NCBI RefSeq assembly: GCF_001442615.1 | Contig: NZ_LMXN01000001.1 | Coordinates: 372,001 to 436,000 of the forward strand | Direction: 5' to 3' | Source: Algoriphagus resistens | GTDB taxonomy: Bacteria; Bacteroidota; Bacteroidia; Cytophagales; Cyclobacteriaceae | DNA: 64,000 bases | Shown here: piece after piece, positions 16,051 to 23,870 of the stretch | How the letters are laid out: every line of letters begins with the position of its first letter | Position numbering within the stretch: the stretch's first letter is position 1 | The notes under the pieces: generated by a model | The model's input: only the letters and a program-made list of their open reading frames with translations | Databases searched by the model: none | What the model was told of the DNA's origin: nothing | Program-made: the position numbers and the translations under genes

Positions 16051-17387
16051 TGTCAGAGACCACTATACAAGGCGTAAGTCTGGATGTGCTTTACTCCAAA
16101 GCAACTGGAAACGTTTTCCAAACCGTTGACTCGAAAGCCCACAACCCAATCAAGGTACCGGTACAAAAATCCAACGCGACTTCTGAGATTGTGCCATGGG
16201 GAATTGATAATTGCTTTCCGCAAAGAGTCCTACGTGAGATTCGAAAGAATACCATCATCGGTCCTACGCTACAGAAGAAAGCAGAGATCGCTTACGATGA
16301 AATCGTATATGGATTTGAGAAGCCGGCAGTAGAAGGAGGTGAACCAACTTTCATCCGTGCATATGATGAGAAGGTAGAAGCCTTCTTTCAGCGATCGAAG
16401 ATCCATCGATATGGAATTGAATCTCTTCGGAACTTCTACCACTTTTATTTCGCAGTACCTCGCTTGATCTTCACCGCTGATCACTCCGAGGTTTATTCTA
16501 TTTCCTGCTATAAGACTGCCCACTTCCGATTTCAGAAGCCTGACAAATCAGGATTCATCCAGAACGGATTTGTCTGTGCCGATTGGGAAACTATTCAATC
16601 AACCGAGTCCGAGTATGTGGAGACGATTCCACTCATAGATATTTATGCGGATCCTGAGATGTATAAGGATACTAACAAATTCAAATACATCTATCCGCTT
16701 GCATATCCCACAGAGGACGAGGTTCATTATCCATTAGTGGATTGGAACTCTGCGCGTGAGTCCGGTTGGCTCGATGTGGCTCAGTCTATTCCCAAATTCA
16801 AAAAGGCTCTTATGAAGAATCAGATCACACTGAAGAATCTGATTCAGGTTCCTTCCTGGTGGTGGGAGTGGAAGCATCCGGGCTTTGCTAAAATGACTCC
16901 AGAGAAGAGAAAGGAAATCATGGATCTGGAGATTGACAACTTTGAGAAATTCTTCAAAGGCGATGACAATGCCGGTGCATCTATGATGGTCACTTTCATT
17001 TCTGATCCTGCGCATCAAAAAGAATATCAAGGATGGAAGGTGGAAGCGGTCGACAATAAAATCAAGGATGGCATGTACATCGAAGATTCAAACGAAGCCA
17101 GCTCACATTTGCTCTATGCACTTTCAATGGATCCTGCAATCATCGGCTCGCAACCAGGCTCAAAGCTCGGAGCAGGTTCCGGATCTGACAAGCGGGTGGC
17201 TTTCAACATCTATGTGGACACCATCAAAGCACATCAGGACTTGATTCTTGAGCCGCTGACATGGATAGGACAATACAACGGCTGGCCAAACTTCAAATAC
17301 AAATTCAAAAACTCACTGAATGCAAGTGGTTTTGCTGTGCCTCCTTCTAAATCTCCTATGGTCGAACCTCAACAGCAATCATCCTAA
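16050..17387 (+). CDS. Portal protein, 445 aa
   Basis: It forms the dodecameric ring through which DNA enters the head. It is of portal length, and the C-terminal region carries a portal-like helix-loop segment: EDSNEASSHLLYALSMDP, then a Gly/Ser-rich loop with GSGSDKR and a long helix AFNIYVDTIKAHQDLILEPL (about 355-410), which fits the stem and crown. The N-terminal portion has WGIDNCFPQRVLREIRKN, similar to portals of bacteroidete phages. It touches both neighbours at shared start/stop codons. Location away from the protease is unusual. Confidence 0.78.
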   Translation: MSETTIQGVSLDVLYSKATGNVFQTVDSKAHNPIKVPVQKSNATSEIVPWGIDNCFPQRVLREIRKNTIIGPTLQKKAEIAYDEIVYGFEKPAVEGGEPTFIRAYDEKVEAFFQRSKIHRYGIESLRNFYHFYFAVPRLIFTADHSEVYSISCYKTAHFRFQKPDKSGFIQNGFVCADWETIQSTESEYVETIPLIDIYADPEMYKDTNKFKYIYPLAYPTEDEVHYPLVDWNSARESGWLDVAQSIPKFKKALMKNQITLKNLIQVPSWWWEWKHPGFAKMTPEKRKEIMDLEIDNFEKFFKGDDNAGASMMVTFISDPAHQKEYQGWKVEAVDNKIKDGMYIEDSNEASSHLLYALSMDPAIIGSQPGSKLGAGSGSDKRVAFNIYVDTIKAHQDLILEPLTWIGQYNGWPNFKYKFKNSLNASGFAVPPSKSPMVEPQQQSS

Positions 17388-18394
17388 TGGCAAATCTAGT
17401 AAAGACAATCTCAGAAGTTCAGGATCATATCCGTGTGGGCAACGGATTGGACATCCAAACTCTGCTTCCTTCGCTCAATGAAGTGGAGATGCAAGATCTC
17501 ACCTTCTACCTAGGATCGGATTTGCTTGCTGAGATCATCGCCGCTAAGGATGCAAACAATTACACCCCACGCCTCGCCAAGATCGCTCCTTATGTGATTG
17601 CTGCCCATGCCTGTTTAGCAGTGTACAAGGCAGGACCAGAGATAGAAGTACTTGTGTCAGATTCTGGGATCATGCGAACGGAAACAACCAATGAAAAATC
17701 TGCCTACGGTGGACAGGTAATGCGATTCCGTGCTGTAGCTGCCGACCGAGGTTTCAAGGCTATCGATTCCTTCCTTCTGATTCTTGAAACCTACGAGCAG
17801 GACTATCCGGAGTGGCTTGACTCCCAATATTACGGGATCAAAGATGGCTTGATGATCCGTTCCGCAGTAGAATTCGAAGCTGCAGGCGAAGGGATCCAAG
17901 GTTCCTCACTGACATTCCAGGCACTTCGCCCGATTATGATGGACATTCAGGAGCAGACGATCAGCGCATCTCTTCCGGATTCGCTCTACACCGAGATAAT
18001 GGACCAGCTGAAAGCGGACAATCTCAGTGAAGCAAACAAGACTTTGCTTGATAAATATCTCCGTCCCGCCATTGCGAAGCTTACGATTGAGGAAGCGATT
18101 ACCAAACTACCAGTGGAAGTTTCGAATACCGGTGTCTCAGTAAACCAGCTGGAGCTGGCAGGAGATGCCCGGACTTCCAAGCAAGCCGATATAAGTCTCA
18201 TGGAAAAGAAAGCCTGGGGACTTCGCGGTCGTGGTGGATTCTACCTCTCCAATATGAAAGAACACCTAAATGCTAATGCCTCAGCTACAGTTTATCCGCT
18301 GTGGTTTGGATCAAACAATTATTCCAAGACACTCAAGGCAAGAATAGAAGAAGAATCACTTAAACCGTGTGAGCGGAAAATATACAGAGCATAA
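17387..18394 (+). CDS. DUF6712-like phage protein (probable head-tail adaptor), 335 aa
   Basis: A mixed alpha/beta protein following the portal. Residues about 70-115 (IAPYVIAAHACLAVYKAGPEI) and the W/Y-rich mid region match the general look of the bacteroidete-phage DUF6712 family; this is recognition by pattern and position, so moderate certainty only. The N-terminal 70 residues are helical. Adaptor or neck function is inferred from its place immediately after the portal and before the lysis cassette. Confidence 0.5.
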   Translation: MANLVKTISEVQDHIRVGNGLDIQTLLPSLNEVEMQDLTFYLGSDLLAEIIAAKDANNYTPRLAKIAPYVIAAHACLAVYKAGPEIEVLVSDSGIMRTETTNEKSAYGGQVMRFRAVAADRGFKAIDSFLLILETYEQDYPEWLDSQYYGIKDGLMIRSAVEFEAAGEGIQGSSLTFQALRPIMMDIQEQTISASLPDSLYTEIMDQLKADNLSEANKTLLDKYLRPAIAKLTIEEAITKLPVEVSNTGVSVNQLELAGDARTSKQADISLMEKKAWGLRGRGGFYLSNMKEHLNANASATVYPLWFGSNNYSKTLKARIEEESLKPCERKIYRA

Positions 18395-18630
18395 TGATGG
18401 ATAAAATTGACTCTTGGGACTGGACAATGGCACTTTCTATAGTGGGTTTTGTCAGCTCAAAAATAGCACAGGCCGCAGCTGATGAATCTCAGCTGAGTAT
18501 GATTTCTACCCTTTCAGCAATCATCTTTTCGCTGACTGCATTGGTGAAACTAATAGACTTAGTATTTGACAAATGTCCTAAATGGATTGAAGCTTATAGA
18601 TCATGGAAAAGACCGAAAGGAGACGTCTGA
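18394..18630 (+). CDS. Putative holin-like small membrane protein, 78 aa
   Basis: A small protein with a hydrophobic helix at about 12-30 and a second, longer one at about 35-60 (SMISTLSAIIFSLTALVKLIDL), then a basic C-terminal tail (RSWKRPKGDV). Two short membrane helices, a charged tail and a place just before an endolysin fit a class II-type holin. It starts in the stop codon of the preceding gene, and its 3' end overlaps another small membrane ORF. No sequence-family match is claimed. Confidence 0.6.
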   Translation: MMDKIDSWDWTMALSIVGFVSSKIAQAAADESQLSMISTLSAIIFSLTALVKLIDLVFDKCPKWIEAYRSWKRPKGDV

Positions 18631-18755
18631 CCTTCTGGGCAGTATTCTTCATTATTCTTGGAATAATATCAGTAGTGGCCCTGCCTTCTGAGCAGTTCGT
18701 GGAGCTACTCTCCTTCTTCAAGGAAATCATCCAGCACTTAATTATTAGCCAATGA
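18603..18755 (+). CDS. Hidden 50-aa single-span membrane protein of the lysis cassette
   Basis: ATG 18603 lies inside the end of the holin-like gene in another frame, and the TGA at 18753-18755 overlaps the endolysin ATG at 18752 (ATGA). The product has a basic start (MEKTERRRLTFW), one hydrophobic helix (AVFFIILGIISVVALP) and a short C-terminal amphipathic helix. The double overlap with both neighbours shows tight translational coupling and makes it likely to be real. A second holin or antiholin is the natural reading. Confidence 0.7.
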   Translation: MEKTERRRLTFWAVFFIILGIISVVALPSEQFVELLSFFKEIIQHLIISQ

Positions 18756-19228
18756 AAACCAACAAAGCTGGGATAGCAATCCTTCATGAATTCGAATCAT
18801 GCAAACTCAAAGCCTACAAGTGTCCGGCTGGTGTCTGGACTATCGGTTGGGGCAATACATTCTATGAGGACGGATCCAAAGTCCGGGAAGGTGATATGAT
18901 CACAAAGGATCGGGCGGATGCACTGTTTCAAAACATTCTTAGCCGATTTGAGGACATGGCCAGAAGATCCATTACTTCCAACGTGAACGAAAACCAGTTC
19001 TCGGCTTTCGTCTCTGCCTTGTATAATGTTGGGCACGGGTCAAAGTATAAGGATGGTTTGATTGTGCTAAAGAACGGAGAGCCGTCCACACTTTTGAAAA
19101 CCATCAATCTCAATCCTGACCTTCCAGTAATCGAGAAGCTTTTCAAGGAGTGGATATCGAAAGGAACATCTTTCGAAAAGGGATTGCTACGCCGTCGTAC
19201 CGCTGAAGCAAATCTCTATTTCTCATGA
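18752..19228 (+). CDS. Endolysin, T4-lysozyme-type muramidase (GH24), 158 aa
   Basis: It hydrolyses the MurNAc-GlcNAc bond of peptidoglycan. The catalytic triad spacing E-8x-C/D-5x-T is present as E15, C24 and T30 in the segment from HEFES to VWTIGWG, with Cys in place of the second Asp as in some phage lysozymes. NENQFSAFVSALYNVG and the C-terminal GLLRRRTAE motif are typical of the fold. No signal peptide or signal-anchor is visible, so release should depend on the holin. It lies between two membrane-protein genes of the lysis cassette. Confidence 0.93.
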   Translation: MKTNKAGIAILHEFESCKLKAYKCPAGVWTIGWGNTFYEDGSKVREGDMITKDRADALFQNILSRFEDMARRSITSNVNENQFSAFVSALYNVGHGSKYKDGLIVLKNGEPSTLLKTINLNPDLPVIEKLFKEWISKGTSFEKGLLRRRTAEANLYFS

Positions 19229-19758
19229 ATCACTTCCGATTCATACTGACCGCATGCCTATTCTTCACCGTGCTTTCGTGCAAGGTGCAAAAGAACATCT
19301 CTCAGTCATCAACTCAGAGTGATTCCACAACTACATCCGTCCAAACTCATGAAACGCAAACTTCAAGTAGTAACCGCCTCACCATATCTGCCATCGAAGC
19401 CTATGGCAATAGGATTCATCGGGACGGGATTTTTGATATCAAGTTCGATAGCCTTACTAGCATTGACATCTCCCCAGACGGTGCCATCCGCGCCACCGGT
19501 TATGCACCCACTATCAGAAGCCACACTTCCGAAACCCGTACAAATACCACTGTCAACAGCTCCAATACCTCCCAACTCATCCAGAAGGACTCGACGGGAA
19601 GAGGAGAGAAACTGGAAGAACGCACAGCGTCATATTCACAATCGGAAAAGCTAAAAGATATCACCAAAACCCCATCACTCATCCCTTGGATAGGGGCAGG
19701 ATTGGCAATTGCCATCGTGGTTTTGGCTGTCCTCTGGTATTTTTTCAAGAGGAAGTAA
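19225..19758 (+). CDS. Candidate unimolecular spanin (lipobox plus C-terminal TM), 177 aa
   Basis: The N-terminal lipoprotein signal ends in TVLSC, lipid Cys at residue 19. The mature part is Ser/Thr/Asn-rich and extended (about 20-150). The C-terminus has one membrane helix at about 153-174 (IPWIGAGLAIAIVVLAVLW) with a KRK end. An outer-membrane lipid anchor plus an inner-membrane helix in one chain is the known u-spanin architecture (as in phage T1 gp11) that fuses the two membranes in lysis. It overlaps the endolysin stop by 4 bp. Certainty is good for topology, moderate for function. Confidence 0.72.
   Translation: MNHFRFILTACLFFTVLSCKVQKNISQSSTQSDSTTTSVQTHETQTSSSNRLTISAIEAYGNRIHRDGIFDIKFDSLTSIDISPDGAIRATGYAPTIRSHTSETRTNTTVNSSNTSQLIQKDSTGRGEKLEERTASYSQSEKLKDITKTPSLIPWIGAGLAIAIVVLAVLWYFFKRK
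19703..19714. promoter_or_regulatory. TGGCAATTGCCA palindrome, copy 3
   Basis: A third exact copy, inside the spanin-like coding region and 13 bp before a TGTCCTCTG at 19728-19736. The next gene starts at 19798. The sequence also encodes membrane-helix residues, so coding constraint may explain it. Confidence 0.3.
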
Positions 19759-19797
19759 CTAGGGGTTCATATTTATTCACAATCAAACTCCTTCATT

Positions 19798-20181
19798 ATG
19801 AAAAAATTACTCTTAGTTATCGCTGTTTTTGGCTTTCTGGCCACTTCCTGCCAAGTAGGGAAAACAATTGCCGTCCGTGACACCGTCAAAAATGTAGCTA
19901 CCACCACTGCTGATTTCTATCAGGGCTATGACGAAGTGCATGGAGAATTCAAGCTTAAGGACGTGAACCATACCGTGGCCATCAATTCTGACAAGCAAGA
20001 TATGGAGATCACCATTATTCCTTCCTCGCTGAAGCATGATGCGGGCTATCACATTATCAAGCCTGCCATATTATCCGGCGGACAGGATAATTCATTGTCA
20101 CCTTCACCTACATCCGGAGGAGAATTCAAAGTAAAACTAAAGGATCTCAAAGCCATAGCTATCCCACAGCGAGGTAACTAA
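19798..20181 (+). CDS. Small phage-encoded lipoprotein, 127 aa
   Basis: A lipoprotein signal (MKKLLLVIAVFGFLATSC, lipid Cys at 18) is followed by a small beta-rich domain. It stands between the spanin-like gene and the tail genes, at the end of the lysis cassette. It could be a second spanin-related lipoprotein, or a superinfection-exclusion/receptor-blocking lipoprotein like those of T5 or other phages; neither can be decided. The gap of 39 bp from the spanin gene may hold its own start signal. Confidence 0.65.
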   Translation: MKKLLLVIAVFGFLATSCQVGKTIAVRDTVKNVATTTADFYQGYDEVHGEFKLKDVNHTVAINSDKQDMEITIIPSSLKHDAGYHIIKPAILSGGQDNSLSPSPTSGGEFKVKLKDLKAIAIPQRGN

Positions 20182-20183
20182 TC

Positions 20184-21020
20184 ATGTCCCGAAAACTGGA
20201 AATCATATTTCCAGTCCTCTTCGGACTGACACGGCGCATCCGCGTCAATCTGCCTGCCAAATGGAACGAGCTCACACAAAAGCAGCTCATCCCGTTGGCG
20301 GGCTTACTGCATTCCAGCTTTGACAGCGTCTACGAGTTTCGCATCAAAGCTCTGATGGTGCTTACTAGACTCAACCTTATCCAGATGCTTGCACTTGGAG
20401 AACGCATCATAGACCTCTATCCATTTATACAGTTCCTAGAAGATGAAAACGAACTCACACAGAACAAAATCGAATCCATCACCATCGGATATTTCGCAGG
20501 AAAAACCCTCTATGGCCCTGTCGGAAACTTCGAAACCCTCACTGCTGACGAATGGACAGAGGCGGATGACGCATACCTTGAATTTCGCAGGGAATCCAGC
20601 GACCAGGCACTGGATAGATTTATCGCTATCCTCTTTCGTGAAAGGGTACTTCCAGTTAATGAGCTGGATAATAAGCGTGACCCTAGGATAGCATATTCCG
20701 AGGGATCGGAAAAGCACCGTCTACCACTAATTCAGAAGATCCCACGAGACACCAAACTTGCCGTCATACTCTGGTGGACTGGCTGTCGAAAAGAATGGGA
20801 AGATGTATTCGAGCGGGTATTCTCTGCCAAAGGCGAAGGACCAGAGTCTTTCGGCTGGCAGGAAACGATTCTCAAACTTAGCGGAACTGTCTTTGGTAAT
20901 CACCGAGATACCCAGCGGACTTACATGTACAAGCTTATGCTTCAGATGGAAGTCACGCTGAAGGATGAGGAGTACCAGAAACAGAAAGAAGATTCAATGA
21001 AACGTAAATCAAGAATGTGA
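20184..21020 (+). CDS. Tail-region protein, possible assembly factor, 278 aa
   Basis: A mainly helical soluble protein with conserved-looking blocks LPAKWNELTQKQLIPLA and LAVILWWTGCRKEWEDVFE and a charged C-terminal helix (EYQKQKEDSMKRKSRM). No membrane segment. It begins two bases after the lipoprotein gene and is followed directly by a tiny ORF. Placement before tail genes suggests a tail assembly chaperone role, by context alone. Confidence 0.5.
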   Translation: MSRKLEIIFPVLFGLTRRIRVNLPAKWNELTQKQLIPLAGLLHSSFDSVYEFRIKALMVLTRLNLIQMLALGERIIDLYPFIQFLEDENELTQNKIESITIGYFAGKTLYGPVGNFETLTADEWTEADDAYLEFRRESSDQALDRFIAILFRERVLPVNELDNKRDPRIAYSEGSEKHRLPLIQKIPRDTKLAVILWWTGCRKEWEDVFERVFSAKGEGPESFGWQETILKLSGTVFGNHRDTQRTYMYKLMLQMEVTLKDEEYQKQKEDSMKRKSRM

Positions 21021-21145
21021 TGATGATTTTAATCAGTTCACTGCTATGGGTTGATACGATAGGGATGATCGTCTGGTGGAAAAGATATTACTCCAGACCA
21101 CTCTATGAGATATTTATTCCTTTCTCTTGGATTTTATTTAAATAA
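21020..21145 (+). CDS. Tiny 41-aa membrane-like ORF in tail region
   Basis: ATG at 21020 shares bases with the preceding TGA stop, and TAA at 21143-21145 comes two bases before the ATG of the next gene. The product is Trp/Ile/Leu-rich (start MMILISSLLWVDTIGMIVWW) and could cross or lie in the membrane. It is too short to give family evidence. Its exact fit between two coupled genes suggests it is translated rather than accidental. Confidence 0.5.
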   Translation: MMILISSLLWVDTIGMIVWWKRYYSRPLYEIFIPFSWILFK

Positions 21146-21147
21146 CC

Positions 21148-21699
21148 ATGCTAATCAACTCCCATACCACCTACACCAATTTCTTCCGGACGATGGCCAC
21201 GCATCATAAGCTTATCCATCATACACCGGAGGAAGTTCACTTTGTACGGATGAATCTATCCGCACATCCGATATTGGCCAGTGAGGATATTAAGGAATTT
21301 ATCAAATCCCTTAAGAATAAACTGAACTTTCCCGCGCTCCTTCTGAATGCCTACCAGGCTAAAGCCGATGCAAACGATTCTCAGGATGCCAAGCGCAAAG
21401 TGATCCAAGGTGAGTTCTTTATTTTGGAGCGTATGCAAAAGGAAAACTGGGATCAGCAGGATGAAATATTCGACCGTACCGAAGCCATCGGAACCGATAT
21501 CGTTTCTTTTCTGGCTGCCTACTATGACGATGCACCACAGGAAGGCTGGTTTGAATGGAATGATACCATGATGGAGAAAATCTCTAATCTCGGAGTGGAT
21601 AGCCTCGCAGGCACCAAGTTCTATTTTACCATCAGCATCCCAAATGAAGTCGCTTTCCAACTCAATACAGATGCTTTTGACCCTGAACTGTTTGACTGA
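21148..21699 (+). CDS. Hypothetical tail-region protein, 183 aa
   Basis: A soluble mixed protein (start MLINSHTTYTNFFRTMATHH), with helical middle (residues about 55-115) and an acidic C-terminus (FDPELFD). It lies between the small ORF and the SprB-repeat protein and its stop overlaps that protein's start. No family is recognised. It may be a tail completion protein or chaperone for the following large protein. Confidence 0.55.
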   Translation: MLINSHTTYTNFFRTMATHHKLIHHTPEEVHFVRMNLSAHPILASEDIKEFIKSLKNKLNFPALLLNAYQAKADANDSQDAKRKVIQGEFFILERMQKENWDQQDEIFDRTEAIGTDIVSFLAAYYDDAPQEGWFEWNDTMMEKISNLGVDSLAGTKFYFTISIPNEVAFQLNTDAFDPELFD

Positions 21700-23870
21700 T
21701 GGCTGTTAAAACTTACAACTATATATATGGAGGTATCCCGGGAAGCGTTGATGTAGATGCATCAATGGGATCTTGTGTTATTACTTCTGTTGGCGACGAG
21801 TCCGGACATCAGGTTGGGGTTAAAACGATCACCGTAGAGCTTTCAGAAGCACTCCCGTTTGAGCTTAATATTCGGTTTCTGGTAGACATAGAAATCGTCA
21901 CTGCGTACGGAACGGATGGCAATACCTTCCCTATCAACCTGGTAATGCCAATAGGAACATCCAACCATGTATTCTATGATAATCCCTGCTTCGAGCAAAT
22001 TGCGGAGCCTTTTTCAAGAGAAACTAGAAATTACAGTCTTTCGGATCAGGCAGAGACTCAGGTTATAGGGGGTTCACTCACAGCATCAGTCACCGATATT
22101 GTGAATGTGTCATGTTTTGGATTGCCTACTGGAGCTATTACTATTGAGGCATTGGGAGGATCTGGTGGACATACCTACGAATGGTCAGACGGAGGCCCCG
22201 ATTCCCCTTACAGGTCAGGCCTTCCTGCGGGGACGTACTCAGTCACGGTCAGAGATGGAGCAATGGCTGAAGTGGTACTTTCCGGTATTGTACTAAGTCA
22301 GCCATCGCAGATCCAGCTGAATCCTACCATAACTCCTATCGCCTGCTTCGGCGGATCTTCCGGCGCTATTGCCACAGCTCCTTCAGGAGGTTCCGGATCC
22401 GGCTATTCTTTTTCATGGTCTGATGGATCCAGCGCACAGAACAGAACCAGCCTCACAGCGGGATCTTATCAGGTCACTGTTACGGATTCTGCCGGATGCT
22501 CCAGGCTATTCACCATAGAGGTTACTTCACCTGCCCAGATCACAATTACGGTGAATAAGACAGGGAAAAACATTACTAACGTAATCACGGGCGGCACGGC
22601 TCCCTTTACTTACCTCTGGTCTGACGGTGTAGTGCTTAAGGATCGGACGAACATTCCAAACGGTGTCTATTCTTTCACTGTCACCGATGCGAACGGATGC
22701 CAGCAGATAACTACCATAGTCATTCAGGATTTCAAATTCTTCTTATCCAAAAATCCGATCTGGCTTAAGCTTGCCACGTCCAGCATGGTAGGGAAGGACA
22801 ATCTTTCTTTTGTATGCCAAGTCTATCTTGAAGATATATATCAGTCCGATTCTTTCAATCTGAAATACAGTGCTGAGCAGCCTTCCCGCGTGGATGGTAC
22901 CACGGATTTCAATGTGGAGCAGGTTTTGAATTCCTTTCTGGACTCCTATGTCCCTGAATTTGGCCATACCAATGTCGTTCAGGTAGCCGAAGCATTCAAG
23001 CGATTCTATCTTTCCTATTTTGAAAAGTACGGCACCCCCCCGGAGCCAGACGACACCACCACGAATGAAACTTTCTATGTGCTATTTGGCGGGCTTTCAG
23101 AGCAGGAATTTGCAAAGCAAACCTTCTTTGACTCCTATCTCGATGTCCAAAAGCCATTCCTAAGTTGGGTGCCGCATACCGCTCCGATCGCCACAGATCA
23201 GCATAGCTATCTTCATTTTGTTGTAAACAATCAGGTATATCCTAATCTCACTTTAAAAGCCACTGTCTATTATACTGACAATACCAGTACATCCGAAGAT
23301 GTCAAATCAGTGCTTTCTACAGAACCTTTCGAGGTCTATCGCTTTCCTGCGGGTATTGCCCAGCTTGGATTGCAGACGCTGAATCCTACCAAGACTATTG
23401 CTAAATATGACCTTCAGCTTTTCTCAGGAGAAACAGAACTTTCAGAAAAGCGAACCTTCGAAGTCTATGGAGCCAAGAGGTATTATCGAAAACTCTTATT
23501 TCTGAATTCCCTCGGTGGATGGGATCACGTCCTTTGCTTTGGCAGGGGCAAACAATCCCTGCGTACCTCAGAGGATTCTATTGCCAGAGATCTTCCGGTG
23601 GGCTACCTGTATTCAGATCGGGAGGAGGAGACCGTGACGAAGATGGGACAGCTCACCGGTCAGCTGGTGATAGCTACACTGAACGGGTACCAGAGAAAGT
23701 ACTTGATCGATCTGGCTATCTCCGAGAAAGTCTATGAGCAGACAGCCACAGGTTATTTGCCTGTGAAGGTGAAGTTTGACTTCGACCCGCAGGATGATTT
23801 TGAGAATCTGGACGAAATAGGATTGGATATTATCTATCCGCCGATTCGCCGCTACACACCAGAGCTATGA
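21699..23870 (+). CDS. Phage tail protein with three SprB-like repeats, 723 aa
   Basis: Residues about 1-120 form a beta-rich N-terminal domain. At about 131-345 there are three SprB-like repeats, each with Cys-Phe-Gly...Gly-Gly then a WSDG strand turn (YEWSDG, FSWSDG, YLWSDG), then a GTYSVTV, GSYQVTV or GVYSFTV strand and a TD-x-x-G end. The C-terminal about 375 residues are a separate domain. SprB repeats are known from gliding-motility adhesins of this phylum. There is no secretion signal, so the protein is cytoplasmic until virion assembly. A tail tip or adhesion role is inferred. It overlaps the next gene by 4 bp. Confidence 0.72.
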   Translation: MAVKTYNYIYGGIPGSVDVDASMGSCVITSVGDESGHQVGVKTITVELSEALPFELNIRFLVDIEIVTAYGTDGNTFPINLVMPIGTSNHVFYDNPCFEQIAEPFSRETRNYSLSDQAETQVIGGSLTASVTDIVNVSCFGLPTGAITIEALGGSGGHTYEWSDGGPDSPYRSGLPAGTYSVTVRDGAMAEVVLSGIVLSQPSQIQLNPTITPIACFGGSSGAIATAPSGGSGSGYSFSWSDGSSAQNRTSLTAGSYQVTVTDSAGCSRLFTIEVTSPAQITITVNKTGKNITNVITGGTAPFTYLWSDGVVLKDRTNIPNGVYSFTVTDANGCQQITTIVIQDFKFFLSKNPIWLKLATSSMVGKDNLSFVCQVYLEDIYQSDSFNLKYSAEQPSRVDGTTDFNVEQVLNSFLDSYVPEFGHTNVVQVAEAFKRFYLSYFEKYGTPPEPDDTTTNETFYVLFGGLSEQEFAKQTFFDSYLDVQKPFLSWVPHTAPIATDQHSYLHFVVNNQVYPNLTLKATVYYTDNTSTSEDVKSVLSTEPFEVYRFPAGIAQLGLQTLNPTKTIAKYDLQLFSGETELSEKRTFEVYGAKRYYRKLLFLNSLGGWDHVLCFGRGKQSLRTSEDSIARDLPVGYLYSDREEETVTKMGQLTGQLVIATLNGYQRKYLIDLAISEKVYEQTATGYLPVKVKFDFDPQDDFENLDEIGLDIIYPPIRRYTPEL
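22089..22734 (+). repeat. Three coding SprB-like repeats
   Basis: Each unit is about 70 residues, spanning residues about 131-203, 205-278 and 279-345. Shared marks are the WSDG turn and a downstream G-x-Y-x-x-T-V strand. The third unit lacks the first Cys-Phe-Gly block and is shorter. Confidence 0.75.

Noticed and set aside
19728..19736. TGTCCTCTG in the spanin-like gene as a further phage element
   Set aside because: It lies in coding sequence 61 nt before the next start and ends in G; kept only as context for the palindrome.
20184..21145. Programmed frameshift joining the 278-aa tail gene to the tiny ORF
   Set aside because: No slippery sequence was seen at the junction; start/stop coupling explains the overlap.
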